64,000 nt of DNA from Betaproteobacteria bacterium (GTDB lineage: Bacteria; Pseudomonadota; Gammaproteobacteria; Burkholderiales; SG8-39). Each line of letters begins with the position of its first letter. Position 1 is the stretch's first letter. Below are positions 41,474 to 49,821 of this stretch, in pieces. The DNA is taken from assembly GCA_016195915.1 (NCBI GenBank), contig JACPYS010000033.1, forward strand, positions 1-64,000, written 5' to 3'. The notes under the pieces are model-generated. The model saw only the letters and a program-made list of their open reading frames with translations. It ran no database searches and was not told the DNA's origin. The translations under genes and the position numbers were made by a program.

Positions 41474-42577
41474 ATGATGACGGCGCAACATCACTGCGAC
41501 GTCCCCGCCGCCGCAATGGCGAAGCCGGAGGCGCTGGTCTATCCGTTTCGCTTGCCGAACACCGCCTCGCTGATCGAAATCGCGCCTGGCATCCTGTGGC
41601 TGCGCATGCCGATGCCGCTGACGCTGAACCACATCAACCTGTACCTGCTGGCCGCAGGCGATGGCTGGCTGGTCGTCGACACTGGCCCGGCGACAGCCGA
41701 GGCCATCGCGGTCTGGGCGTCCCTGTTCGACGGTCCACTCGCGGGCCGGCGGATTGCCGGCGTCGTCTGCACCCATTTCCATGCCGATCACTCCGGCCTG
41801 GCGCGAATGCTCTGCGAGCGCTCGGGCGCGCCGCTGCTGATGACGCCGAGGGAATATTACTGGCGGCTCGCCTGGCCCGGAATGCTGACCGAGATACCTG
41901 CGGAGCACGCGGCGTTCTACCACGAGAGTGGCTACCCCGCCGAGCTGACGCGCGAGGCCAACGGAATCTTTACGTCCCTGGCCCTGGTCCTGCCGATGCC
42001 ACTGAGTTTTCGCAGGCTGCGCGAGCACGAACGCGTGCCGCATGTCGACGGCGACTGGCGCGTGCTGATCGGCCATGGCCACTCGCCGGAGCACGCGATG
42101 CTCTACTGCGCGTCCCGCTCGGTGCTGATCTCCGGCGACCAGCTGCTGCCGCAGATCTCCACCAACATCTCGGTCACCGCGATCGATCCGTCGGCCGAGC
42201 CGCTGTCGGAGTGGCTCGCTTCGCTCGAACGCCTGCTCGCGATTCCGGACGAAACGCTCGTGCTGCCGGCCCACGGTCTGCCGTTTCGCGGTATCCACGC
42301 GCGTGTCGGGCAGCTGCGGTCGCACCACGAGCGCGAACTGCGCAGTGCCCTCGCCGCCTGCGCGCGACAGCCGTGCAGTGCGTACCAGGTCAGCAAGGCA
42401 TTGTTTCCGGGGCCGCTGAAAGGAATTGCGCACGTGCTCGCGCTGGGCGAGAGCTTGGCCCACCTGCATCACCTGGCGCGCAGCGGCGACGTTGTCAGCG
42501 CGCTGGATGGCTCGGGCGTGCGCAGATTCCGCGCGTGCCGCGCAACCCAACTCACAAAGGGAGAAGAACATGGCTAA
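41474..42577 (+). CDS. MBL-fold metallo-hydrolase (glyoxalase II/lactamase-like)
   Basis: The 367-residue enzyme has VCTHFHADHSG at residues 98-108, with H101, H103, D105 and H106 as the dinuclear zinc ligands, then VLIGHGHSPEHAMLYC (third-shell H) and ISGDQLLPQISTNIS with the bridging aspartate. LVLPAHGLPFRG carries the last histidine. Such enzymes hydrolyse thioesters, lactones or esters; in this operon a CoA thioester or lactone intermediate is likely. The ATG pair at 41474/41477 or an ATG at 41516 could be the start. The gene overlaps the thiolase gene by 8 bases and opens the operon. Confidence 0.85.
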   Translation: MMTAQHHCDVPAAAMAKPEALVYPFRLPNTASLIEIAPGILWLRMPMPLTLNHINLYLLAAGDGWLVVDTGPATAEAIAVWASLFDGPLAGRRIAGVVCTHFHADHSGLARMLCERSGAPLLMTPREYYWRLAWPGMLTEIPAEHAAFYHESGYPAELTREANGIFTSLALVLPMPLSFRRLREHERVPHVDGDWRVLIGHGHSPEHAMLYCASRSVLISGDQLLPQISTNISVTAIDPSAEPLSEWLASLERLLAIPDETLVLPAHGLPFRGIHARVGQLRSHHERELRSALAACARQPCSAYQVSKALFPGPLKGIAHVLALGESLAHLHHLARSGDVVSALDGSGVRRFRACRATQLTKGEEHG

Positions 42578-43760
42578 CAGCAGCAAGGTACTGGTCGCGG
42601 GCGTCGGCATGATTCCGTTCAGCAAGCCGGGGCAGAGCCCTGCATATCACGAGATGGGCTCGCAAGCTGTGCGCCTGGCGCTCGCAGACGCCGGGCTCGA
42701 GTACGGCGTCATCGAGCAGGCATACGCCGGGTACGTTTTCGGCGACTCCACCAGCGGCCAGCGCGCGCTGTACGAAGTCGGCATGACCGGCATCCCGATC
42801 GTCAACGTCAACAACAACTGCTCCACCGGATCGACCGCGCTGTTCCTCGCCCGCCAGGCGATCCAGAGCGGCGCGGTGCAGTGCGCGCTCGCCGTCGGCT
42901 TCGAGCAAATGCGCCCCGGCGCAATCAGCGCGTTCTGGACCGATCGCCCCTCGGTGTTCGGCCGCTTCGACGCGCTGACCGACGAATTGGTCGGTGAGCC
43001 CGCGATTCCGCTGGCCCTGCGCTATTTCGTCGGGGCCGGGCGCGAGCATATGCAGCGTTACGGAACTCCCCTCGCCACCTTCGCCAAGGTCAAGGCGAAG
43101 GCGAGCCGCCACGCGATGAACAACCCGATGGCGTTGCTGCGCAAGGAGGTCACCGAAGACGAAGTGCTGCAGTCGGCGCCGATCTCGCCAGGGATAATGA
43201 CGCGGCTGATGGCTTGCCCGCCCACCTGCGGCGGCGCCGCAGCAGTGCTGGTATCCGAGGAATTCGCGCGCAAGCACGGCATCGCCTCGAAAGTCGCGAT
43301 CCTGGCGCAGTCGATGACCAGCGACCGGTCGGGCACCTTCAGCAATCGCTCGATGATATCCATGGTCGGCACCGCCATCGCCAGGGAGGCAGCGCAGCAC
43401 GTCTACGAACAAGCCGGCATCGGGCCCGAGGACATCGACGTGTGCGAACTGCACGACTGCTTCGCGCAGAACGAGGTGCTCTCGTACGAGGCGCTGGGGT
43501 TGTGCCCGGAGGGCGGCGCCGAGAAATTCGTCGACGACGGCAACAACACCTATGGCGGACGCATCGTCGTCAATCCTTCTGGCGGGCTGCTGTCCAAAGG
43601 GCACCCGCTGGGCGCAACCGGTCTCGCTCAGTGCTACGAGCTGACGCACCAGCTGCGCGGCACCGCCGGTGCGCGGCAGGTCGACGGAGCCGAACTCGCG
43701 CTGCAGCACAATCTGGGACTGGGCAGTGCCGCGGTCGTCACCTTGTACGGCCGGGCGTGA
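42570..43760 (+). CDS. Thiolase-family protein (SCP-x/acetyl-CoA acetyltransferase-like)
   Basis: The 396-residue thiolase has the acyl-accepting cysteine C84 in VNNNCSTGSTAL, the active-site region VCELHDCFAQNE and the C-terminal GGLLSKGHPLGATGLAQ with the catalytic histidine. Lipid-transfer-type (SCP-x) thiolases share this NNCSTGS and HDCFA pattern. It cleaves 3-ketoacyl-CoA to acetyl-CoA or propionyl-CoA and a shortened acyl-CoA. It overlaps the preceding gene by 8 bases and is followed by two SDR genes. A second thiolase at 55957 shares the pattern. A missing second cysteine in the CxG motif near the C-terminus is usual for this subgroup. Confidence 0.9.
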   Translation: MANSSKVLVAGVGMIPFSKPGQSPAYHEMGSQAVRLALADAGLEYGVIEQAYAGYVFGDSTSGQRALYEVGMTGIPIVNVNNNCSTGSTALFLARQAIQSGAVQCALAVGFEQMRPGAISAFWTDRPSVFGRFDALTDELVGEPAIPLALRYFVGAGREHMQRYGTPLATFAKVKAKASRHAMNNPMALLRKEVTEDEVLQSAPISPGIMTRLMACPPTCGGAAAVLVSEEFARKHGIASKVAILAQSMTSDRSGTFSNRSMISMVGTAIAREAAQHVYEQAGIGPEDIDVCELHDCFAQNEVLSYEALGLCPEGGAEKFVDDGNNTYGGRIVVNPSGGLLSKGHPLGATGLAQCYELTHQLRGTAGARQVDGAELALQHNLGLGSAAVVTLYGRA

Positions 43761-43810
43761 CGCGGCGGCACCGCCCGGGTTCGTAACTCGAAACGATCGA
43801 AGCGGACATC

Positions 43811-44587
43811 ATGAAGCTTCAAGGCAAGGTGGCCGTGATCACCGGCGGCGCCTCGTGGCTGGGCCGGCGCACCGCGGAGTATTTCGTCCGCGACAAGGGC
43901 GCAAAGGTTGTGGTGTTCGACCTCAACGACGATGCCGGCGCGGCGCTGGTTGCACAGTTGGGCGAGGCGAATGCGCTCTACCAGCGGGTCGATGTAACCG
44001 ACGAAGCCGCGGTCGCCGCCGGGGTGCAGGCGGGCGTCGAGCGCTTTGGCCGCATCGACATCTGCGTGAACTGCGCGGGCATTCCCACGCCGATGAAGAT
44101 ACTAGACAAGGAGGGACGCGCGTCGAATTGCGGCAAGTTCCAGCGCACCGTGTTGGTCAACCTGGTCGGCACGTTCCAGGTGATGGCGTACTGCATCGCG
44201 CAGATGGCGAGGAACGCACCGGAGAACGGCGAGGAGCGCGGTGTCGTCGTCAACGTTGCATCCGGTGCCGCGTTCGACGGCCAGATCGGGCAGACCGCGT
44301 ATTCGGCGAGCAAGGCTGGCGTGGTCGGCTTGTCGCTGCCGGCGGCGCGCGAACTCGCGGCGATCGGCGTGCGCGTCAACTCGATCGCGCCGGGGCTGTT
44401 CAACACGCCGATGGCGCAGTCGCTGGGCCCGAAGGTGCTCGAGTCGCTCAAGACCATGGTCGAGTTCCCGAAGCGTTTCGGCGACATGGCCGAGTTCGCC
44501 AGCCTGTGCGCGTACATCTGCGAAAACGCGTATCTGAACGGCGAGTGTATCCGGCTCGACGCCGCCACGCGCTTGCGCGCGCGCTGA
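43811..44587 (+). CDS. SDR-family 3-hydroxyacyl-CoA dehydrogenase-like protein, copy 1 (altered NAD loop)
   Basis: The 258-residue short-chain dehydrogenase resembles HSD17B10-type 3-hydroxyacyl-CoA dehydrogenases. VCVNCAGIP, the catalytic serine in NVASGAAF and YSASK near residues 170-174 are present. The cofactor loop reads ITGGASWLGRR, where the family and the next gene have ITGGASGLG; the middle glycine of TGxxxGxG is replaced by tryptophan. That should hinder NAD(P) binding. It and the following gene are tandem copies about 88% identical in protein. It starts 50 bases after the thiolase gene in the operon. Confidence 0.87.
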   Translation: MKLQGKVAVITGGASWLGRRTAEYFVRDKGAKVVVFDLNDDAGAALVAQLGEANALYQRVDVTDEAAVAAGVQAGVERFGRIDICVNCAGIPTPMKILDKEGRASNCGKFQRTVLVNLVGTFQVMAYCIAQMARNAPENGEERGVVVNVASGAAFDGQIGQTAYSASKAGVVGLSLPAARELAAIGVRVNSIAPGLFNTPMAQSLGPKVLESLKTMVEFPKRFGDMAEFASLCAYICENAYLNGECIRLDAATRLRAR

Positions 44588-44624
44588 TCCGTCGAGTGTC
44601 AAGTAACGATCGATCGGGCGAATC

Positions 44625-45401
44625 ATGAGGCTCCAAGAAAAGGTTGCGGTGATCACGGGCGGCGCTTCGGGGCTGGGCCGGCGCACCGCGGAGTATTTCG
44701 TCCGCGAAAAGGGCGCGAAGGTTGTGGTATTCGATCTCAACGACGAGGCCGGCGCGGCGCTCGTTGCGCAGTTGGGCGAGGCGAACGCGCTCTACCAGCT
44801 GGTTGACGTCACCGACGAGGCCGCGGTCGCGGCCGGGGTGCAGGCGGGCGTCGAGCGATTTGGCCGCATCGACGTCTGCGTCAACTGCGCAGGCATTCCA
44901 ACGCCGATGAAGATCCTCGACAAGGACGCGCGCGCGTCGAACTGCGGCGAGTTTCTGCGCACCGTGCTGGTCAACCTGGTCGGCGCGTTCCAGGTGATGG
45001 CGCACTGCATCGCGCAGATGGCCGGCAACGCACCGGAGAACGGCGAGGAGCGTGGTGTCGTCATCAATGTTGCGTCGATCGCCGCGTTTGAGGGCCAGAT
45101 CGGAACGACCGGGTATTCCTCGAGCAAGGCCGGGGTGGTGGGCCTGTCGCTGCCGGCGGCGCGCGAACTCGCCGCGATCGGCGTGCGCGTCAACTCGATC
45201 GCTCCGGGACTGTTCAACACCCCGATGGCGCAGTTTCTGAGCCCGAAGGCGATCGAATCGCTGTTGGCGGCGGTCGAGTTCCCGAAGCGCTTCGGCGACA
45301 TGGCCGAGTTCGCCAGCCTGTGCGCGTACCTCTGTGAAAACGCGTATCTGAATGGCGAGTGCATCCGGCTCGACGCGGCCGCGCGCGTACGCGCGCGCTG
45401 A
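44625..45401 (+). CDS. SDR-family 3-hydroxyacyl-CoA dehydrogenase-like protein, copy 2
   Basis: The 258-residue enzyme has an intact cofactor loop ITGGASGLGRR, CVNCAGIPTPMKIL, catalytic serine in NVASIAAF, and YSSSK. It likely oxidises a 3-hydroxyacyl-CoA or similar alcohol with NAD+. The paralogue upstream has a damaged loop, so this copy probably does the chemistry. It lies between copy 1 and the TetR gene, 4 bases from the latter's start. Confidence 0.9.
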   Translation: MRLQEKVAVITGGASGLGRRTAEYFVREKGAKVVVFDLNDEAGAALVAQLGEANALYQLVDVTDEAAVAAGVQAGVERFGRIDVCVNCAGIPTPMKILDKDARASNCGEFLRTVLVNLVGAFQVMAHCIAQMAGNAPENGEERGVVINVASIAAFEGQIGTTGYSSSKAGVVGLSLPAARELAAIGVRVNSIAPGLFNTPMAQFLSPKAIESLLAAVEFPKRFGDMAEFASLCAYLCENAYLNGECIRLDAAARVRAR

Positions 45402-45405
45402 TCCC

Positions 45406-46146
45406 ATGACCCACGCGACGCGGGCAACCAGGTTGCAGCCTCGATCAGCCAAAGCGCGTTGGGCGGGCACCGCGCCGGATCGCGACGAGCAGCAGTCCGT
45501 GAAAAAACGCGCGATTCTGCGTAACGCGGCCGCGCTGTTTCGCGAGCGAGGCTACGAGCGCACCCGCCTGGACGACATCGCGCAAGCGCTCAACGTCACC
45601 AAGCCCACGCTGTACTACTACGTCAAGAACAAGGAAGACATCCTGGTCGAGATCCAGCAGACGGGTTTCGACGAAATCATGGAGGAGTTGATCGCACTCG
45701 GCGGAGGCGCGCAGAGCGGCGCCGACGTCCTGCGCCGTGTCGTCGCGCGCTACGCGAGCTGGATCACCGGCGAATTCGGCGTGTGCGTCGCCCGGCACTT
45801 CCTGATCACGCTGACCCCGCATAACCTCGCCAGGCTCCGGAAGGCACGCCGTACAATCGAACGCAAGATCCGCGAGACGATCGCGCGTGGCATCGACGAT
45901 CGGTCGCTGCGGCCGTGCGAGCCATGGATCGTCGCGAGCGCGATTGTCGGCGCGATGAACTGGATGGCGTTCTGGTACGAGGCCGGACCCACCCGCAGGA
46001 GCGCTGCCGAACTCGGCGACGCCTATTTCGACCTGCTCATCGAAGGCATCGGCGCGCGCGATGACCGCGCAGGCGCGAGCCGGGCGTCACGGAACAAGCC
46101 ACCGGCAGCGAAAAGGCGCATCGGCAAGGCGGGTAGTCAATCATGA
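45406..46146 (+). CDS. TetR-family transcriptional regulator
   Basis: The 246-residue regulator has an N-terminal DNA-binding domain, KKRAILRNAAALFRERGYER then LDDIAQALNVTKPTLYYYVK with the recognition helix, and a helical ligand-binding C-terminal domain. The last 30 residues are basic. It sits inside the operon it probably controls, 4 bases after an SDR gene, and its stop overlaps the CoA-transferase start as ATGA. TetR proteins of this kind respond to acyl-CoA or the pathway's organic acid. TACC-N4-GGTA palindromes at 41440 and 47428 are the best candidate sites. Confidence 0.88.
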   Translation: MTHATRATRLQPRSAKARWAGTAPDRDEQQSVKKRAILRNAAALFRERGYERTRLDDIAQALNVTKPTLYYYVKNKEDILVEIQQTGFDEIMEELIALGGGAQSGADVLRRVVARYASWITGEFGVCVARHFLITLTPHNLARLRKARRTIERKIRETIARGIDDRSLRPCEPWIVASAIVGAMNWMAFWYEAGPTRRSAAELGDAYFDLLIEGIGARDDRAGASRASRNKPPAAKRRIGKAGSQS

Positions 46147-47291
46147 GTGTGCTTGCGGGTGTGAAGGTACTCGAAGTCGAGGGCATCGGCCCTGGACCTT
46201 TCTGCGCGATGCTGCTTGCCGACCTTGGGGCGGAGGTCGTCCTGGTGCAGCGCACGCGATCGACCGGCGACATCTCCGACCTGGGTGGGGCCGCAATCCA
46301 GCATCGTGGCAAACGTTCAGTCGCGCTCGACCTCAAGTCGCCGCAGGGGGTGCAGGTGGCGCTGCAACTCGCCGGGCAGGCCGACTGCCTGGTCGAGGGA
46401 ATGCGCCCGGGCGTGATGGAGCGCCTCGGGCTCGGTCCCGAGGCCTGCCGGGCGCGCAACCCGCGTCTGGTGTACGGCCGCATGACCGGATGGGGGCAGA
46501 CCGGTCCGTTGGCGCATGCGGCCGGCCACGACCTGAACTATCTCGGGCTGTCGGGTGCACTGTGGTATGCGAGTCCTGCCGGAACCCCACCGTACACGCC
46601 GCCCACGGTGGTCGGCGATGTCGCGGGAGGGGCACTCTATCTCGCGATCGGCCTGCTGGCCGGAATTCTGAACGCGCGCGCGACGGGCCGCGGGCAGGTC
46701 ATCGACGCGGCGATCGTAGACGGCGCGGCCCACATGCTGAATCTGCTTTTCGCGCTGCGTGCCTCGGGACGCCTTGCGATCGAGCGAGGCGCCAGCATCA
46801 TCGACGGCTCGCACTGGTCGTCCACGTACCGTTGCGCCGACGGCCGCTTCGTCGCGGTGCAGTCGCTCGAACCCGGGTTCTACGCCGTGTTGCTCGAGCG
46901 GCTCGGCCTGGCCGCGGATCCGGACTTTGCCCGGCAGTACGATCCCGGCAGCTGGCCGCAGGCGAGGCAACGATTTGCCGAACTGTTTGCGACGCGAACG
47001 CGTGACGAGTGGTGTGTGCTGCTCGAAGGCAGCGACGCGTGTTTCGCTCCCGTGCTCGATCCCGAGGAGGCCGCCCGGCATCCGCACAATGTCGCGCGCG
47101 GGGTGTTCTCCACCCGCGACGCCATGCTGCAGGCCAATCCGGCGCCTCGCTTCTCGAATTCACCGCCGCCGCAGGCGAGGCCCGTTCCACTGCGAGGCGA
47201 GCACACGCGTGAAGTGCTGCGTCAGACCGGCATCGACGAGGCGCAAGTGCGCGACCTGATCGCGTCGGGCGCGGTCGCCTGCGCGAAATGA
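46143..47291 (+). CDS. CaiB/BaiF family CoA-transferase (alpha-methylacyl-CoA racemase-like)
   Basis: The 382-residue protein belongs to class III CoA transferases. GHDLNYLGLSG with H129 and D130, and VVGDVAGGALYL with D159, correspond to the catalytic His126 and Asp156 of alpha-methylacyl-CoA racemase, which suggests a racemase of 2-methylacyl-CoA rather than a CoA transfer. MTGWGQTGP is the usual family sequence. Its start overlaps the TetR stop. A racemase would fit a branched-chain or sterol/isoprenoid-like side-chain substrate for the thiolases and dehydrogenases beside it. Confidence 0.85.
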   Translation: MSVLAGVKVLEVEGIGPGPFCAMLLADLGAEVVLVQRTRSTGDISDLGGAAIQHRGKRSVALDLKSPQGVQVALQLAGQADCLVEGMRPGVMERLGLGPEACRARNPRLVYGRMTGWGQTGPLAHAAGHDLNYLGLSGALWYASPAGTPPYTPPTVVGDVAGGALYLAIGLLAGILNARATGRGQVIDAAIVDGAAHMLNLLFALRASGRLAIERGASIIDGSHWSSTYRCADGRFVAVQSLEPGFYAVLLERLGLAADPDFARQYDPGSWPQARQRFAELFATRTRDEWCVLLEGSDACFAPVLDPEEAARHPHNVARGVFSTRDAMLQANPAPRFSNSPPPQARPVPLRGEHTREVLRQTGIDEAQVRDLIASGAVACAK

Positions 47292-47413
47292 CATCGGTCT
47301 TCCGGGGCGCTCCGCACTCGACTGAGCGCGTTGCTCGCGCAGCGGACTCGCGCCGCGCGATTGCTGCGCAGCGTCATGTCGTTGTCATTGCGCAAGCGTT
47401 TTCCCGATTGTCG

Positions 47414-47443
47414 TTGCTCAAGCGTTCTACCGGACGGTAACAT
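47414..47443 (+). promoter_or_regulatory. Sigma-70-like promoter with overlapping TACC-N4-GGTA palindrome (copy 2)
   Basis: TTGCTC (47414-47419) and TAACAT (47438-47443) are 18 bases apart. The palindrome TACC-GGAC-GGTA (47428-47439) overlaps the -10. It lies 28 bases before the acyl-CoA synthetase start, with GGAGG as ribosome binding site. The architecture copies that at 41426-41455. Confidence 0.55.
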
Positions 47444-47470
47444 CGCGCGGGCCAATTAACGGAGGAACCG

Positions 47471-48994
47471 ATGGGACTGCGTGACTTCACCCTGTCCGAC
47501 GTCATCGATCGCAATGCCGAGGTGCACGGCGAACGGCTTGCATTCGTTGCCGACGGGCAGCGCATCAGCCATCGCGAATACAGGCTGCGGGTCGAACGTC
47601 TTGCCGCCGCTCTGGCGGGCATCGGGCTGGTCGCTGGCGAGCGCGTCGCGGTGCTGGCGCAAAACTGTCTCGCGTACGTCGAGCTGTATGGCGCCGCGGC
47701 GCGTCTCGGCCTGATCCTGGTCCCGGTGAACTGGCGCCTCAGTGCCGAAGAGATTGCCCACGTGATCACCGACACCACGCCGAAAGCGATCGTCGCGGGC
47801 GCGGAATACCTGGCGATCATAGAAGGGGCGCGCGACAGGTTTCCGTTTGTCGAGCGTTTTTTTTCGCTGGGTGGGACTGCCGGTGTTTTCGGCGCCTTCG
47901 AAGATCTGGCGCGCGCAGGCGCGGGCACACGCGCACCGGCTTCCGAGTGCTCTCGCGACAGCGGCTTCGTGATCATGCACACGGCGGCGGTGGCTGGCCG
48001 GCCGCGCGGTGCGCTGCTGTCGCACGGCGGACTTCTGGCCGCGAACCTGCAACTCGCCGGCTCCTGGAATCTGTCGGCGCAAGACGTGCACCTCGCGGTG
48101 CTGCCGCTGTTTCACGCGTCCGGGCTCGGCCTGATGCTGGCAGTGCAGCAGGCAGGAGGCGCCACGGTGGTGTTGCCGCGATTCGATCCGCAAGCGGTGT
48201 TGCAGGCAATCAGTGCCGAAAAGGTCAGCGTGTTCGCGGAGTTCCCGCCGATGCTGGGCACCCTGCTCGACAAGACGGCCAAGGATGGCGGTGACTTATC
48301 GAGCCTGCGCCACCTCACCGGGCTCGATACCCCGGATACGATCAGCCGCTTCGAAGCCGTGTGTCCGTCGGCGCGCTTCTGGGCAGCCTACGGGCAGTGC
48401 GAGTTGTCGGGCCTGGTCACCATCGCCCCGTTCCGCGAACGGCCCGGGTCGGCCGGCAAGCCGGCGATGCTCAACCGTGTGTTTGTCGTCGATGAGTTGG
48501 ACCGGCCGCTGCCGGCAGGCCAAACCGGCGAAATCGTCGTGCGCGGACCATTGGTGTTCAGTGGTTACTGGAACTGCGATACCGACAACGCATTCACGTT
48601 TCGCAATGGATGGCACCACACCGGCGACATGGGGCGTTTCGACGCAGACGGTTACCTGTGGTACGGCGGGCGTTCGCCAGCGAAGGAGCTGATCAAGCCG
48701 GGTGGCGAAAACGTCTACCCCGCGGAGGTCGAGAAAGCGCTGCTCGAGCACCCGGCCGTCGCCGAGGCGGCGGTATTCGGCGTACCCGATGCGCAGTGGG
48801 GCGAGGCGATCAAGGCGGTGTGTGTCTGCCGCGAGGGGCAGACGGTTGCGGCCGCGGAACTGATCGAGTTCGTCGGCGAGCGGATCGCGCGCTTCAAGCG
48901 GCCCAAACATCTGGTGTTCGCCGCCGCGCTGCCGAAGAACGCCCAGGGGTTGCTCGACCGCGCCCGGGTCAAACAGGATTTCGCCCGTGCCTGA
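47471..48994 (+). CDS. Acyl-CoA synthetase (AMP-binding, class I adenylate-forming)
   Basis: The 507-residue ligase activates a carboxylic acid with ATP and CoA. Motifs seen are the phosphate loop VIMHTAAVAGRPRGALLSHG (TSGTTGxPKG is altered), AAYGQCELSGLVTI, WHHTGDMGRFDADGYLWYGG with the adenosine-binding aspartate, and the hinge and catalytic region YPAEVEKALLEHP and LPKNAQGLLDR; the acceptor lysine sits in that last motif region. It begins the second catabolic transcript, with its own promoter. Its 3' end overlaps the LivG-like gene by 8 bases. Confidence 0.9.
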   Translation: MGLRDFTLSDVIDRNAEVHGERLAFVADGQRISHREYRLRVERLAAALAGIGLVAGERVAVLAQNCLAYVELYGAAARLGLILVPVNWRLSAEEIAHVITDTTPKAIVAGAEYLAIIEGARDRFPFVERFFSLGGTAGVFGAFEDLARAGAGTRAPASECSRDSGFVIMHTAAVAGRPRGALLSHGGLLAANLQLAGSWNLSAQDVHLAVLPLFHASGLGLMLAVQQAGGATVVLPRFDPQAVLQAISAEKVSVFAEFPPMLGTLLDKTAKDGGDLSSLRHLTGLDTPDTISRFEAVCPSARFWAAYGQCELSGLVTIAPFRERPGSAGKPAMLNRVFVVDELDRPLPAGQTGEIVVRGPLVFSGYWNCDTDNAFTFRNGWHHTGDMGRFDADGYLWYGGRSPAKELIKPGGENVYPAEVEKALLEHPAVAEAAVFGVPDAQWGEAIKAVCVCREGQTVAAAELIEFVGERIARFKRPKHLVFAAALPKNAQGLLDRARVKQDFARA

Positions 48995-49811
48995 TGTGGC
49001 TGCGGTGTCCGAATCGGCCGCGATGCCGGCCCGGTCCGCGGCGCCGATCATACGGGTTGATGGGATCACGCTGCGTTTCGGCGGAGTCACCGCGCTCGCG
49101 GACGTCTCGTTCGAAATCGGCGCCAGCGAAATCCACGCGATCATCGGCCCCAACGGCGCCGGCAAGAGCTGCACGCTCAATTGCCTGAATGGGTTCAACC
49201 TGCCGCAGCAGGGACGCTTGTTCCTGCGCGAGCAGGAAATCACCGGCTTCGCGCCGCACCGGATCGCGCGCCTCGGGGTTGGGCGCACGTTCCAGGGATT
49301 GCAACTGTTTGCCGGGCTTAGCGTGGTCGACAACCTCCTCACCGGCCGGCACCTGCACATGAAGACGGGCGCGCTGGAAGGTTTTATCTACCGCGGCTGG
49401 GCACACGCGGAAGAGCTGCGCGAGCGCCGCCGAGTCGAGGAGATCATCGACTTTCTCGAGATCAAGAATATCCGCCACAAGCTCGTCGGCTCGCTCAGCT
49501 ACGGCCTGCGCAAGCGCGTCGACCTCGGACGCGCGCTGGCGATGGACCCGAAGGTGTTGCTGATGGACGAGCCGATGGCGGGCATGAATCTCGAGGAAAA
49601 GGAGGACATTGTGCGTTTCGTGATCGACATACGCGAAGCGCTCGACATCCCGATCGTGATCGTCGAACACGACATGCACGTCGTGATGGACATCGCCGAC
49701 CGGATCACCGTGCTCGACTGGGGTCACGTGATCGCACGCGGAAATCCGCAGGCCATCAAGAGCGATCCGACGGTGATCAAGGCCTACCTGGGCGCAGAGG
49801 TACGTCGATGA
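48987..49811 (+). CDS. livG: Branched-chain amino acid-type ABC transporter ATPase (LivG-like)
   Basis: The 274-residue ATPase has Walker A GPNGAGKS at residues 54-61 followed by C62 (usually T), Q-loop RTFQGLQLF, signature LSYGLRKRVDLGRAL and Walker B VLLMDEPMAGMN, with D-loop MNLEEKED. The C-terminal EHDMHVVMDIADRI and PTVIKAYLGAEV are LivG features. It powers a Liv-type importer with LivH, LivM and LivF encoded downstream. The start is GTG at 48987, or ATG at 49023, since the first 20 residues are poorly conserved. Confidence 0.92.
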   Translation: MPDVAAVSESAAMPARSAAPIIRVDGITLRFGGVTALADVSFEIGASEIHAIIGPNGAGKSCTLNCLNGFNLPQQGRLFLREQEITGFAPHRIARLGVGRTFQGLQLFAGLSVVDNLLTGRHLHMKTGALEGFIYRGWAHAEELRERRRVEEIIDFLEIKNIRHKLVGSLSYGLRKRVDLGRALAMDPKVLLMDEPMAGMNLEEKEDIVRFVIDIREALDIPIVIVEHDMHVVMDIADRITVLDWGHVIARGNPQAIKSDPTVIKAYLGAEVRR

Positions 49812-49821
49812 GGATGCGCCG

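Larger units (their letters stand above)
43811..45401. repeat. Tandem duplication of two SDR genes
   Basis: The coding segments 43811-44587 and 44625-45401 have the same length and about 88% identical proteins by direct comparison, and their DNA is nearly identical over long stretches. They are separated by 37 bases. The duplication is recent compared with other gene pairs here. Confidence 0.85.

Noticed and set aside
38200-41475. Open frame of 1,091 codons on the minus strand opposite the RND pump
   Set aside because: It is rich in Arg, His and Asp, has no family motif and mirrors the pump gene in high-GC DNA; the pump frame has membrane helices and conserved motifs.
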